From: Omphalotus guepiniiformis
Lineage: Eukaryota > Basidiomycota > Agaricomycetes > Agaricales > Omphalotaceae
DNA length: 64,000 nucleotides
Assembly (NCBI GenBank): GCA_028554645.1
Contig: JAQOOI010000080.1
Coordinates: 1,674,001 to 1,738,000, forward strand
Direction: 5' to 3'
Positions 36,497 to 48,330 of this stretch are shown in pieces (the first letter of the stretch is position 1; each line of letters opens with the position of its first letter). The translations under genes were made by a program, and so were the position numbers. The notes beneath the pieces were generated by a model. That model was given only the letters and a program-made list of their open reading frames with translations. It searched no databases and was not told the DNA's origin.

Positions 36497-36553
36497 ACCT
36501 ACGTCACTTGCCTTTGCCGTTCGGTGCTCTGAGGGCGAACGTCTGTATCTGAC

Positions 36554-39500
36554 ATGTCCAATGCTTCATCCCAGTGCAACCGTCAACCTCGTAGACCTCT
36601 CAAACTCGCAGAACTACTAGATACTGACTATGTAGACGCATCGTGAGTTCGACTCTGTTCACCAGAAAGCTATACATGTTCCTTACCTTCAATTCGCGAG
36701 TCAGTCATATACGAGCCTTTGAAGAGGCTCTTCACGCTGATGACTATCCAATTGGCGAGGCCTCCTCGCCTGGACCACCAGGCTCTCCTGTAGTATCTCA
36801 GCATCACGGCGTGCGCGTGCGGAAAGTATCTGCTCTCTCGGATTTCGCTCCGGTCAACCTGCGCGTGAAAAGGTATCTCGATTTCAATGGGACTATGCAT
36901 ACATCCTGACACAGATGCATAGGCGCAAGAAAAAGGACAGAGTAAACGAAAGACGACACGACTGGCTGTTTCTACTTGTACGGTGGCCCCTTCTGGTGAG
37001 TCCTTTACGCTCATTTTGCTGTATCACCCAGTGCGACGCGCCCTCAAGTTTTTCATTTTCACATTTATAGCGATTGAGTTTGGTCTTTACGTGCTCATTC
37101 GTCAAGTGGTGAATACGAAGGAATGGATATTTTCATGTTCGGACCCCTCACTTTCCCTCGAATGGGCTCTTCTGACCTGTATCATTTACATGGCGTGGCC
37201 AGAAGGGCGTATTGAGAAAGAAGCTTCGGGGCTCAAAGAATTATGAGGTACGTGAGGCACACGTTATTGTCCACGGACGCTTATCTATCTCGATAGGAGT
37301 GGAAACACGCCGCCAGTGAATTGGACGGATATCTTCATTTTGATGAATGGAAGAAAGTTGATGAAGATCCTTATTATGACTGGAAACTTATTCGCAAGGT
37401 ACGGATCAGCAACGGCTGAAGCACGAGAGTATATTTAATCAATCGGTGGCAGGTCAAACGATCTCTAAGATCCCTCAGAGAGAAGAAAGACGCGAGGGGG
37501 TGCATAGGAGTTCTTGAAACCTGCATTCGTGCCAACTTTGCGGGTGTGGAGTCACCTAGGTACGAATCGTTGCTTTTAGCTCTCATTGCGTATTTAACGT
37601 TTCTTTGAAGGCTCTACAGCGAAGTAAGTCTGCAGCTACGAGAAAATACCTGAAGTCTTATTCACCATCACAGACTTATCTTGGCACAAAGGACTTGATT
37701 GAATGTACGTTGTTGCGATTGCAGAGCTTTCAACAGTTCTAAGTGAATCTTCTACAGCCTACTACGACGAACAAGAGAAGGCGCTTGAGTTCATAAGAGA
37801 GTCTCCCGAGTTGTCTGTTGATGAAAAGAAGAGGTATGTACGACAGCTCGTAGCTCCACCGTTAATCTGACGGAACCCAGGTTTTTTAAGAGCACGAATA
37901 CTAATTACGGTAAGCTTCAACACTACACGGTGGTATCGTAGGATTTGATTCAAACAATTCTTAGGAGTGTCTGCTTTGTGCTTATCTGGGGGTGCTTCAT
38001 TTGGCTACTGTGAGTCGCCCCAACGTTACGTTGCTTTGTGATATACTTAAGCCATTGTAACTTAGACCATTTTGGGGTGATCAAAGCTTTCATGGAAGCA
38101 GGCCTTTTACCTCGCGTGATTACGGGCACATCCGCAGGCGGGTTAATCGCCGCACTCACCTGCACTCGAACAGACGAGGAACTGAAAGTCCTGCTGGTAC
38201 CAGAACTCGCCACAAGAATCACTGCTTGCGAAGAGCCATTCAAGGTATGGATCAAGCGAGCATGGAAAAGCGGGGCGCGTTTCGATAGCGTACTGTGGGC
38301 CACTTTCAGTTTCGAACGGGAGCTTGAACTGACTCACCTGATTTCTCAGGTGGGCGCGAAAGTGTGCCTTTTTCACGAGGGGCTCGCTGACTTTCAAGGA
38401 AGCCTATCTCCGCACTGGACGTGTTCTAAATATCTCTGGTGAGATCTCTGACTTCGTAGATAGTTGATCAACCTCTCAGCAGTAGCACGTATTACCAGTG
38501 ATTCCGGCCGATAGACATAGCCCGACGAAATTACTCAACTACTTGACTGCCCCTGATACTCTTATATGGTCCGCTCTGCTGGCATCAGCCGCTGTGCCAG
38601 GAATACTGAACCCTGTACCTTTGATGTCGAAGCTAAAGGATGGCAGCATTGTGCCGTGGAATTGGGGCAGCAAGTGGAAAGATGGGTCTTTGAGAGTCGG
38701 TGCTTCTTTTCTCCGATGCCTTCTTTTTTCGCTGATATAACACAGGTTGACATACCTGTACAAGCTCTCAATCTGTATTTCAATGGTATGTTGTTCACCG
38801 AACTCTTGTTGTGATTCTTCTATTTTAAGTCTCCGTCAAGTTACACATCCTGTTGTATCTCAAGTCAACCCCCATGTGCATCTATTTTTCTTTGCGCCTC
38901 GAGGCTCGGCTGGGAAGCCTGTAGCCCATAGTAAAGGAAAAGGTCCGTCGGCATAAGTGTACCCTTTCCCGTTCGCTCGCATTCATACCTTGTAGGCTGG
39001 AGGGGGAACTTTTTGTTGTCCGCCGCAGAACAAGCTTTGAAGCATGAACTCACGAAGAATTTTAAAGGTTATTGTTATCAACTAAGTAATCTGTGGAAGG
39101 TACTGAAAAAGATCTTCAGTCATCCGTGATTTGGAGCTCCTCCCACAATTGTTAGGTCAAGACTGGTCTTCTGTCTTTCTTCAACGCTTTGATGGGGCGG
39201 TAACGTAAGTGATAGTTCTATGTACATAGGTTTTCATGGCTTACATCTCTATAGTATCTGGCCACGCACCAGGTTTTGGGTGCGTCTAGGGGAATATAAT
39301 CAATGTCGTCATTACTAATTTCGCACTCCAGGACTGGTTTCGCATACTTACGGACCCCGACCCAATGGAATTAGAACGAATGATGACAGTGGGTCAAATT
39401 GTCACGTTTCCTAAAGTCAGTCTTTCAGTCAATCCATCTCCACTGGACCACCGTTCTGACTCTTATTCATTATTTCCAGCTCCATATGATCGAGAATCGA

Positions 39501-40094
39501 GCCCGCATTGAAAGACAAATATACCTCGGTCGTCAATTTGTCCGCAGGTGCTTGCAGTCCGTCGGCAAGCAAGCTTCCACAGAGTCGCCTGGACCGCATG
39601 GGCAAGCCAGAGCTATGCTTCACATATCTACGACGCCTCCCCTTACTGGCTCAGATCGCCCTCTTTCTGTAGATACTGACGCAGAAAAGGCGTATGCGAA
39701 CGGGTCTCGTCGTTTTTTCCGTCGCCGACGTCAGTCATCTGGAAACTCAGTTCCCAGAGGAAACGATATGCTTCGAGGACCAGCATACCCATCTGAGCAC
39801 TTGAGTAACATTTCTACCGGCCCAAATACACGAGCAGAACCATTTTACAACAAATTCACACATGAAAATGAGCCTCCTTTGGGGACCATGTCGAGGTTGC
39901 CTCCCAGGTTATCTTCCAATCCCAGTGAAACTCGAGAGATGGCAGTCAATTCTGCGCAAGCTGAAGCGTTTGACGAACGTGCTTGGAGCAGTGACAGCTC
40001 TTTCGACGATGACTTGTCAATTGATGATCATCGGAAGGTGATCCAGCTGCCAAGGAGCAAGAACGAGGATGATTCACTGTCGGACGAATGGTAG
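36554..40094 (+). CDS. Patatin-type triacylglycerol lipase (Tgl3/4/5, SDP1 type)
   Basis: Lipid-droplet lipase of the patatin family that releases fatty acids from stored triacylglycerol. The N-terminus (MSNASSQCNRQPRRPLKLAE) is followed by a basic patch and a hydrophobic anchor (FFIFTFIAIEFGLYVLI). The pre-patatin domain has WKLIRKVKRSLRSLREKKDA and CIGVLETCIRANFAGVESPR. The catalytic domain shows the glycine-rich oxyanion loop CLSGGASFGYYHFGVIKAF, the nucleophile motif GTSAGG, VIPADRHSPTKLLNYLTAPD, SALLASAAVPGILNPVPLM, and the acid motif KWKDGSLRVD. A C-terminal disordered region has a Ser/Asp-rich end (SSDSSFDDDLSIDD). More than ten introns; the one after VNLRVKR uses a TGCATAG acceptor. 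Start 36554. Confidence 0.9.
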
Positions 40095-40183
40095 AAACAG
40101 AAAACTAAAATGTAATTGTATATGCATTAGTGCCACGTATTTTGATAAGCCATTTTCGTTATAATTCTTCTTCGTGATGTGTG

Positions 40184-40189
40184 CACGTG
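40184..40189. promoter_or_regulatory. CACGTG palindrome (E-box-like)
   Basis: GTGCACGTGG, 80 bp before the ATG of the PUB-domain gene. It is the only CACGTG found in a tandem rather than a divergent promoter. Confidence 0.5.
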
Positions 40190-40268
40190 GTGAGAATATT
40201 GTCTTGCATGTGGCTTCAGTCCTGCCACAAAACGGTTTGTACTTCTTACCTGAGTTACAGTAACTTCA

Positions 40269-41259
40269 ATGGATCCTGCTGCAATAGCTGAAGCTGTCGA
40301 GCAACGTGTGCGACAAACTCCTCAAGGACCGTCTCCCGCACAGATTGCCGCGGAGTATGCGAAACGCCAGCACTTTCGAAGACTCATTGATCCTGGGATC
40401 TTGCGTCCGAATTCCAAGGGGCAGGCTCTGGAGTCCATGAAAGTATGTTCAAAGCTATAACATTCAAAGAGTTCGTTGATTGAGGATATTCAGATTTTGT
40501 ACAAGCTATCTGCCAATTTGATACAAGAGCCTGATAATCCGAAATTTCGTCGCTTTAAAACCACTAATAGGTAGGTGAAGTGAAGTAACGCTAGCATCAT
40601 TCTGTCGAACACTCGACCAGTCAAATACAGAAGCATGTAATGGATCCAAAGGGAACAGTCGAATACGTTCGAGAAGTGAGCTCTGAATCCTTATTCATTT
40701 GCTTGTAGGATGCTCCTGATCATCGTGCGTGTTTTAGCTTGGTTTTCACCCCGAGGTAATGTCTCTCAAACTTAAGTCGCATACAAACTAATAGTTCAGC
40801 AACTTTTACAGGTGATCGATTGTAAGTCTCCTGGTATGCTGTTTAAGATGCACACTGTTGTTAAGATTAAAAGTAGTTCAACCATACTTCACGTTCAATC
40901 CGTCGCGAATATCCGACCTCAAAATAGGCAATGCGATTCTCAAAGAAGCTTTAGACTTACAAGAAGAGAAGAAGGAACGGGAAGCTGTTGCAAAACAAGC
41001 AGAGAAAGCAGCTCGAGAAGGAGCATTGCAGAAGATCCATCTTGCCTTCATAGATGATCGTAAATCCAAGTCAGAGAGAGACGAAAGAGAGAGGCAGTCA
41101 AGGGAAGCTCGCGCTGCTCGTGCTGCTGCTGCTGCTGCTCATCAAGGGCAGCCTGAAATTAACGCCTCTGACGACGCTCCATCAGGTTCGAGTGAGGACG
41201 GAGAACATGTTATGCCAGGATCAGGTCATCTTCTAGGCGGTGGAGACTCTACTATATGA
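40269..41259 (+). CDS. PUB-domain protein
   Basis: The PUB (PUG) domain binds the C-terminal tail of the AAA ATPase p97/Cdc48, so a role in ubiquitin-dependent protein handling is inferred. The product begins MDPAAIAEAVEQRVRQTP, then RRLIDPGILRPNSKGQALES. The PUB core is ILYKLSANLIQEPDNPKF, RRFKTTNSQIQKHVMDPKG and TVEYVRELGFHPEV. It continues KPYFTFNPSRISDLKIGNA and into a long charged coiled-coil (LQEEKKEREAVAKQAEKAAR) and an Ala/Arg run, ending HLLGGGDSTI. Introns are short, and one sits inside the PUB domain. No catalytic transglutaminase or UBX domain is visible, so it is neither a full PNGase nor a UBX protein. Confidence 0.8.
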
Positions 41260-41510
41260 GCATGGATAGCACTACAAGTCTGGTGCAAGGATCATACATC
41301 AATCATATTGTATGGAGTGAATCTGCTAGTGCAATGATATGTAGATGAGATACATGAAACATCAGGAAAACTCTTCAACATTTTATGACGGCGTAGACCT
41401 TTCTAAGAATGAGTGACGTGACGGCAAGGAAGACGGGGCACGAGGAGGCAATGGGAATTCCTTCACAGTCGACATCGAGATACGACTGGACTCGTCATCT
41501 GTAAAGGAAG

Positions 41511-44500
41511 TCAGCGTTCTGTGAAACATAGGAAAGATGGGCGCAACTTGCTGTTTTCAAAAGCCCTTGCTCTCTGGAGAACAAGACTATCTCGTTTGCG
41601 TGGAGGAGACAAAACCGAGCTCGAGTCATTTCTCCGTGACGGAAGTGTCATTGAACTTGATCTGCTTAGTGTCGAGCCGCTTTCTTCTACAGGAGCAAGA
41701 TTTGAAGTAACTACTCTTTTAGCCAGGGGCAATCGGGAAGCTGACGAGACAGCTCTTCTCAGCGTAGTACCAACCGGAGGGCCGACAACAGAAGGCCCAC
41801 TCTCAACGGAAGCCGGCCCTAGAACCAAACGAGTAGGCTTGACTTGAGATGAAGCGAGTGTAGCTGTGAATGGCAAAGTTGGGGCAGCAATCCCATGATT
41901 ACTTTTCTCGATATGAACAGAGACTTCAGACCCGGTATGCGACGGGCGCGGTGGAAGTCCGCGAACAGGTGGGGGAGCAGCCACACTGAGAGGTCTAGTG
42001 GAAATTGAACCGCGTGCGACGTGCCGCACGGGAAGGGCCCGGACAGCACTGGTGTTGGTCTCCTGTGGGACGCCACTAGGTGTAGAGACTATGCCGTTGG
42101 TAAATACTTCGTCATGGAGACTGCGATGAGAACGATGTAATTTATGCGGAATCTTGCTCCAAGGGCCCTCCAGCATCACCATGGCATGAAGTTCGGCATG
42201 CGTAAGCCGCTTGCGACTGCTTGCGAGCGCAATATTCGTAACGGGTGACGACGACTTGTTCACGGGCCAGGCAACTGTGACAGCGCTTACAGAGGGGTAT
42301 GGTACAATGTGTGGATACACCGCCGGGTCTAAACGTGCATCAGCAAGTATAATCTCGTGAAACCAGCAGAATACCCACAAATATCAATGACAGGATACTT
42401 CGTCGCATAATCAACAGCATCCCTGACATCCATCTCCGGTCGCTCCCCCACGCCAGAAGGATATAAGGTGAAATCAGGATAACCTCGACATGGATATTTA
42501 CTGATATCGCCAGAAACACGATCGGTATTGCAAACCGGGGTTCCTTCTACTCTCACCGAGGGATAGAGCGTTATATAAGGGTAGACCGAAGGATCTGGAT
42601 ATTCGCTCAGTAATTCCTACTCGGTCTAGAGAAACACATTCACATACACAAATCAAAGATCGGATAACCCCAAGACTGTTTGACCACGATGACATCTATT
42701 TCCTTGCCCAAAGACTCAGAGGGACAGTCGTCAAGGTCGAGAGGATCGTGGAGGTGTGTCATGACCTGAGCCATAAATCGATTCATAGACGGATAGATAG
42801 CGAAGTCAGGGTATCCGTAGAAATGTGAAGGTGCCGCGATTGCTGATACACCTGCAGACGGATAGATGTCAAAGTCAGGATAGCCGTAGAAATGTGAAGG
42901 TGCCGCGATTGCTGATACACCTGCAGACGGATAGATGTCAAAGTCAGGGTAGCCGTAGAAATGTGAAGGTGCCGCGATTGCTGATACACCTGCAGACAGA
43001 TAGATGTCAAAGTCAGGGTAGCCGTAGAAATGTGAAGGTGCCGCGATTGCTGATACACCTGCAGACGGATAGATGTCAAAGTCAGGATAGCCGTAAGAGT
43101 GTGAAGGAACCAGGGTAACTGGTAGGTCCGCAAGAGGATAAATGTCGAAGTCAGGATAGCCATAGAAGTGTGAAGAAGTTTGAGTTACTGATTCACTTGC
43201 AGAGGGATAAATGTCGAAGTCAGGATAGCCGTAGAAGCGTGAAGAGATTCGAGGTCCTGATACACTCGCAGAGGGATAGATGTCAAATCTAGGATAACCG
43301 TAGAAGTGTGAAGTAGCCTGCTCAGCCACTGACAGCATCTTTGAAGAAGAATTTGTCGTGCGAGAGGAAGCCGCAGTATCTAGAGGTAAACACGTCAACA
43401 AAGAAGAGAAGTATAGGTAGGTAGCACATACGCAAGTCAAATGTGGAGAAAGATGGAATCGACTTGAGCATCTTCTCTACGGCCCCGTGGATTGAAGGGT
43501 AGAGCTCGAAATCAGGATACCCTTGGGACCCTCGAACAGAGGTAGTTTGAACATCAGAGTCTGAAGTCCTTGGGCGTGTCGAGACAGAAACCACAGGTCT
43601 TGACCCAGAAGGGTAGGGTGCAACGTACGGATACACGGCCGGGTCTGCATCGAACACGTTAGATAAATCAGACGTCTGCGGGAGAGGGGATATAACAGAC
43701 ACAGATCAATGATCGGGTAGTTCCACGTAGGTTTATTGAACGAATGCGCTGGCCGCTGCTCCGACACCAAAGGTTCTGATGAAGAAACGGGGTAGCTAAT
43801 GGATCTTGAAGTATTCCCTAATTCAATTCTAGCAGAAGGATACGGAAGGATGTAAGGATATACAGCTGGGTCTATGTTAGAACAGATCAGAGAATCAGAG
43901 TTATGCAACGATTCTACGAGTAGTAGGACGTACACAGGTCAAATATTGGGTAATTCCAAGAGACAGCTTTGACAACATCTATTTTTGATTGTACTGGAGA
44001 CAAAGAAGGATAGATATTGAAGTCCGGATAGCCGTGAGTAACTGCAGTAGTAGTATGTAAGACCAATGACTGCTGATCCTGACAGTCCAAATCTAAACTA
44101 GTGGGATAGACAGCTGACTCTAGGATTCAGTTTAATAAGTATCACGATGTTGGATGGAAGACGTACAAAGGTCGAAGTCAGGGTACATTACTGGAGTATG
44201 ATCCACTGCTCTCTTCTTGATCATAGTGTTGACTGCCGGATAGAGATTGAAGTTGGGATACGCCACAGATTCATTCGTCGACGGCTCTGCAGGATACAAG
44301 TCAAAGTAGGGATACACGGCAGGATCTAGAATCGCTAGTCAACGCACAAAATTTTGGGAAACTCGAGTATTGGGGACGTACAAATGTTTGAAGATGGGTA
44401 AACACAGGGCAGTTGAACTGCATGGGCTCTCACAGTAGACGACGAGATATAAGGCCATACATGCCTCCATGGATGTGCGAAAGAGGTAGACGGCGAGGCA

Positions 44501-46222
44501 TGTCCCCATGGGACAGCGTGAGTTTCAATCGTGTCCATGTTAAAAGAGCGTTCTCCAGCGTCAGGGGTACGGACGTAGAAGGGTGTAGCGGGTGTAGGTG
44601 GCCAAGATCCCGGCCCCCATGAAGTTGCTGTCAAGGGACTTGCGGGTCTACTGAAAACGAGCCTTTCCCCGATATCGACAGATGAAGCTCTACTGGAGCT
44701 AATCGGAGAAGGAGGATATTCTGAGGGTGGTCCCCAACTAGTCGCAGTGCTTGGTGTTGGGGGGACGTGTTCATACATCCGGTATGCAATGTCTGGAGTT
44801 AAAATACGTTCCATACTCGGAACCGGAGATGGCAGCGTGTAATCTGATGGACCAAAGGACGTGCACTCGGAAGGAGTGGCACAAACTGAACCTTCTAACC
44901 GGTTTGCAAGGTGAACAGATGGGAGACGATCCCACGACAAGATAGTCCCTTCTTCCCAATCATTAGGGCCAAGGGAAGATATTGACCAAGTGAAGTCCTC
45001 TAGATTGAGCTCATCATCATCGGCAGCAGACGCAACATCATCCAGAGCCATCGTATTTGGAAGATTGGCGGGCTCCAAACTGGTCTGACCTTTTGCGCCG
45101 AGAGCAGTGGGCGTTAGAGATGCGCTAGCTCGCCAAGTATTCACCCGAACTTCTAAATTATCAAGCTTGGCGGTCTTAGGTTCATCCTCTTGGAATATTG
45201 GTGACAGGACCTGTATCGCCTGGGACTGCTCAAATTCTGGGGGGGACAAAGTAGGCTGCGGTGTTGGTCGTGAGACTGGACGTGCTGAGGTGTCAAGCCG
45301 ATCCACCAGCGACAACTTTCTAGGTACGTGGCGGGTCGTAGGTACAGTAGACCGGGGCGAAACAGAGTTGTTATCTACCTGTTCATCGTTCGTATTTATC
45401 TCGAGGTCTGTAGTTCTGCTATCTCCGCGATAATGAGCAACGGAAGGGGCAGTTGATGGGACTACAGAGGCTGGTACGTCTAGATGATCCCTCTGCAAGG
45501 ACGACATCCAAGACGGGTACCATCGAGCATAACGAAAATCTAGGTCAAACTCTAGCTTCCCCACAATGGGAATTCTTTGCGGGGGAGCCGAAGCATCAAT
45601 GACATTGCTCCAGATCAGCTGCCAAGTGTCGTCAGAAATGCGGGGAGAGGCAGTGAATCCATTTTCTGTGATATGAAGATACAAGCAGAGACCAGTGATG
45701 CTGGGAAAGTTGTATTCACGAGCAATGGCTGTTAGTTGGCCATACATCTAGTATTGCATGTGAAAATCTGGATATGAGGAGCAAAATGCTGATTCTCATC
45801 GTTGGGAAAAGAGGCATAAGTATGCCCTGAGACAAGCGGTGTGCAGGACCTAAGGATAAAGTGTGACCCAACTGGCCGCGTTCACGTAACAATGCTGCTG
45901 GTGGGATGACAACAACGAATGACTTGGAAGCTCGTTGCACCGTTCTTTCTCGGGGTTCCCGTAGAAGAGGGGAGTTGTGATACGCAAGGGTAGACACTCG
46001 GCGAAAGCGAGCTCCCGCTGGTTCAGGACTCTGGGAAAGAGGAGCATTTTCCGAATCCAAGTGTTGAGAATCCGCTGGCATCCCACCCAGCACTGAGATG
46101 GTCGTAGGCGCCAAAGGAGAAGGGCCTGTTCTGTCAGAGGTAGTTTCTGGTGGGCTTAAAGGAGCGCGAGGAAACTCGAAGGGAGATGGCTTGTGAAAGG
46201 GTGACGCAGTGAGACGAGACAT
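41511..46222 (-). CDS. Tyr-Pro repeat protein with duplicated phase-1 exons, unrecognised
   Basis: I do not recognise a function. Proposed exons on the minus strand: 46222-45800, 45747-44382, 44325-44167, 44113-43934, 43871-43701, 43644-43432, 43379-42648, 42594-42379 and 42328-41511, giving 1,425 residues with no internal stop. The N-terminal part (LSQGILMPLFPTMYGQLTAI, FPSITGLCLYLHITENGFTA, DTWQLIWSNVIDASAPPQRI) looks like a folded domain. A Pro/Ser-rich linker with repeated TATSWGP blocks follows. Then come modules that start YPAVYPYxxxYPS and end YPxFDL. Exon 43379-42648 holds eight 23-residue units built on GYPDFDIYPS. The tail has PPRKRDSLVLQRARAFE. Intron 1 (45799-45748) begins ATGAGA instead of GT. 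The repeat pattern suggests a scaffold or binding protein, but that is inference. Confidence 0.75.
42760..43311 (-). repeat. Eight 69-bp coding tandem repeats
   Basis: A 69-bp unit encodes 23 residues around FYGYPDFDIYPS. Four copies starting at 42817, 42886, 42955 and 43024 are nearly identical in DNA; flanking copies on both sides are diverged but keep the length and the YGYPxFxIYP core. The unit length is a multiple of three, so copy-number change would leave the frame intact. Confidence 0.9.
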
Positions 46223-46667
46223 TACACCAGGTAAAGCGAGCCCGTAAAAGAGTGGATGCTAGTCGTCACAGATAGAAAGAGGCGCGAGAAAATGACAAGC
46301 AAGATCTGGCTGTGCCAGTATAAGTATATCAGTGCGGTGAGTGATTGTAGCTATGTGATGGCAGTCGCACCTGAAACGACAAAGATCTGTCAGACTCAAG
46401 AGAGATTGTGCAAAGCAAGCTAGAAGAAAAGAAACAGCTAGACAGAAAGCAAATAAAGAAATTGAGACCTTGAGAAACTAGTCCCGGGCCCTACAGTCGC
46501 ACAGCACCGTTCACAGGGAAGCCGGAAGTGGGATTCTAAGCTTTGGGAGATGGCGTCGGTAACCATTAATTTGGATCAAAATGTCACGTGATAGTATGTG
46601 TACAGGTACCTCATAGTATTAAGTAATACAAATTACGACCCTCCCGTCTCGAGCCAGTCCCAGGACG
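46223..46667. other. Divergent intergenic region between the Tyr-Pro gene and CSN4
   Basis: A 445-bp head-to-head region with a single CACGTG near CSN4 and a purine-rich patch at 46420-46460. No coding sequence supported. Confidence 0.5.
46585..46590. promoter_or_regulatory. CACGTG palindrome (E-box-like)
   Basis: GTCACGTGATAG, 78 bp before the CSN4 ATG in the divergent region. Confidence 0.5.
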
Positions 46668-48250
46668 ATGCAAACTCGTTTAGTTCAAGCATCCTCCTTG
46701 GGTCAGAAAGACAAAGGCCCTGCGTTCATTGCCCTAATTCACGAAATAATTGCTAGATCAGACCAATCTGCAGTCACTACAGATCTTCATGTCCTCGTCG
46801 ACTTTGTCGTTAATCAGGAATCTGTTGGTCTCGTCGTAGGTCGGCAAGTCTTATCTGAGCTTGTAAAGATACTAGGAGAAGGTGCAATAACCAACACCGA
46901 GACTAAAAAACGCGTCGTTGAGGACGCCATCGCCACTGCTCAACCACGTATCGTGAGCTATGAAGAACAGGTATGACTTATGATGTCGCGTTTTGAGCTG
47001 TGCCACTCACTATCTCATGTTGTATATGTAGGTGACCACACTACGCTTCCAGCTAGCTGACATTCTCGAAGAAGAAGAAGAATGGAGCGATGCTGCAAGA
47101 GTGCTCATGGGCATTTCACTGGACTCTGGCCAGCGGTGCGTGAACCCGATCTGTTTACTCGGCGGGCATCTTATGTATGATATTGTGTAGATCGATGCCA
47201 GATAGTGAAAAAATGCGGGTGTACGTCCGGATTGTCCGCCTGCTTTTAGAAGAAGAGGATTCAATCCAGGCAGAGACATACTTCAACCGCGCACAACTTC
47301 TAATGCATTCAGCAAATGACAAAGAGGTATTACTGCAGTTCAAGCTATGTCAAGCTAGGATTAGCGACTATAGCCGCAAATTCTTAGAGGCTGCTAGTCG
47401 TTATCATGAGTTGAGCTACGTCGGCGAGATTGATGAGGATGAAAGACGACATATGCTGTACGTGTTTTAGGGATCCTTATAATGCCGCAAAGCATTTCAT
47501 GATCTGATCTACAGAATGGCTGCTGTGACTTGTGCCGTTCTCGCCCCGGCAGGTCCTAATCGCTCTCGTGTATTGGCATCTTTATATCGTGACGAACGAA
47601 CTGCCGATCTTTCTACTTACAATATATTGTCCAAGATGTTCCTGGATCACATTCTTCGACCTCTCGAGATCAAAGAGTTTGAAGGGATTCTGAAACCTCA
47701 TCAGCTAGCCAAAATTGCTATATCTTCAAATGATCGTGTTGCTATTTCTACCAAGGACGACGATACCGTAAACCCCAATGATCCGCCCACGAGCACGCGT
47801 ACTGCGCCCTCGACTGTCCTCGACCGTGCCGTCATGGAACACAATCTACTAGCCAGCTCAAAGATATACAATAACATTACTTTCCGTGGGCTTGGAGCCC
47901 TTCTTGACTTGACCCCCGGCGCTGCTGAGAACATGGCTCGCAAGATGATCGAGCAGGGCCGTTTACGAGGTTCCATTGATCAAGTGGACAAGCTCATATG
48001 GTTTGAAGGCAGTCGCGAAGAAGATGATGCCCAGGGCAAGGCAGGAGGTTTGGGGGATGTAGAGGAAGCCGAAGATACGGGGGCGCCGTTTACCAAACGT
48101 TGGGATGCGCAGATAAGGGTGACAGCAGCTAATGTACGTAACACAGCAGCTCTGCGAGGCTTGCTGATACTGAATCCTGCTCCTGCTCAGGTCGAGTCCA
48201 TCGTGCAGCGTTTAACGGAGGGAGGTCTTGTGAAGCTCGCAGCTGCATAA
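46668..48250 (+). CDS. CSN4: COP9 signalosome subunit 4
   Basis: PCI-domain subunit of the COP9 signalosome, which removes Nedd8 from cullins and so regulates cullin-RING ubiquitin ligases. The N-terminal helical repeats read KDKGPAFIALIHEIIARSDQ, LHVLVDFVVNQESVGLVVGR, RFQLADILEEEEEWSDAARV and VYVRIVRLLLEEEDSIQAET. The core has YFNRAQLLMHSANDKEVLLQ and FLEAASRYHELSYVGEIDED, followed by CAVLAPAGPNRSRVLASLYR. The PCI end has HNLLASSKIYNNITFRGLGA, MARKMIEQGRLRGSIDQVDK and LIWFEG. After a last 57-nt intron it ends VQRLTEGGLVKLAAA. Five short introns. Start 46668 (MQTRLVQASS). The stop lies only 80 bp from the stop of the convergent CTD-kinase gene. Confidence 0.93.
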
Positions 48251-48330
48251 ATTTACTGAGGAAGACGCTGCAGCAATAATATGATAGCATCGATAATTTA
48301 CACACACAGACGGTGATTGCATTTGTAATT

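Larger units (their letters stand above)
35937..36553. other. Divergent intergenic region between CipC and lipase
   Basis: A 617-bp head-to-head region, the second-longest gene-free stretch in the window. It carries the CipC TATA box and one CACGTG close to the lipase start (listed separately), next to ACGTCA. No coding sequence was supported. Confidence 0.55.

Noticed and set aside
42783..43163. Long repeat-bearing open frames in alternative frames and on the opposite strand (also 42825-43118 on +)
   Set aside because: They are shadows of the 69-bp coding repeat: a unit divisible by three without stops stays open in several frames. The GYPDFDIYPS frame fits the flanking exons and intron phases; the others do not.
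43320..46222. Several separate small genes in place of one Tyr-Pro repeat gene
   Set aside because: All exon junctions agree in phase and each carries the same split Tyr codon, which is far more likely for a single gene than for separate ones.
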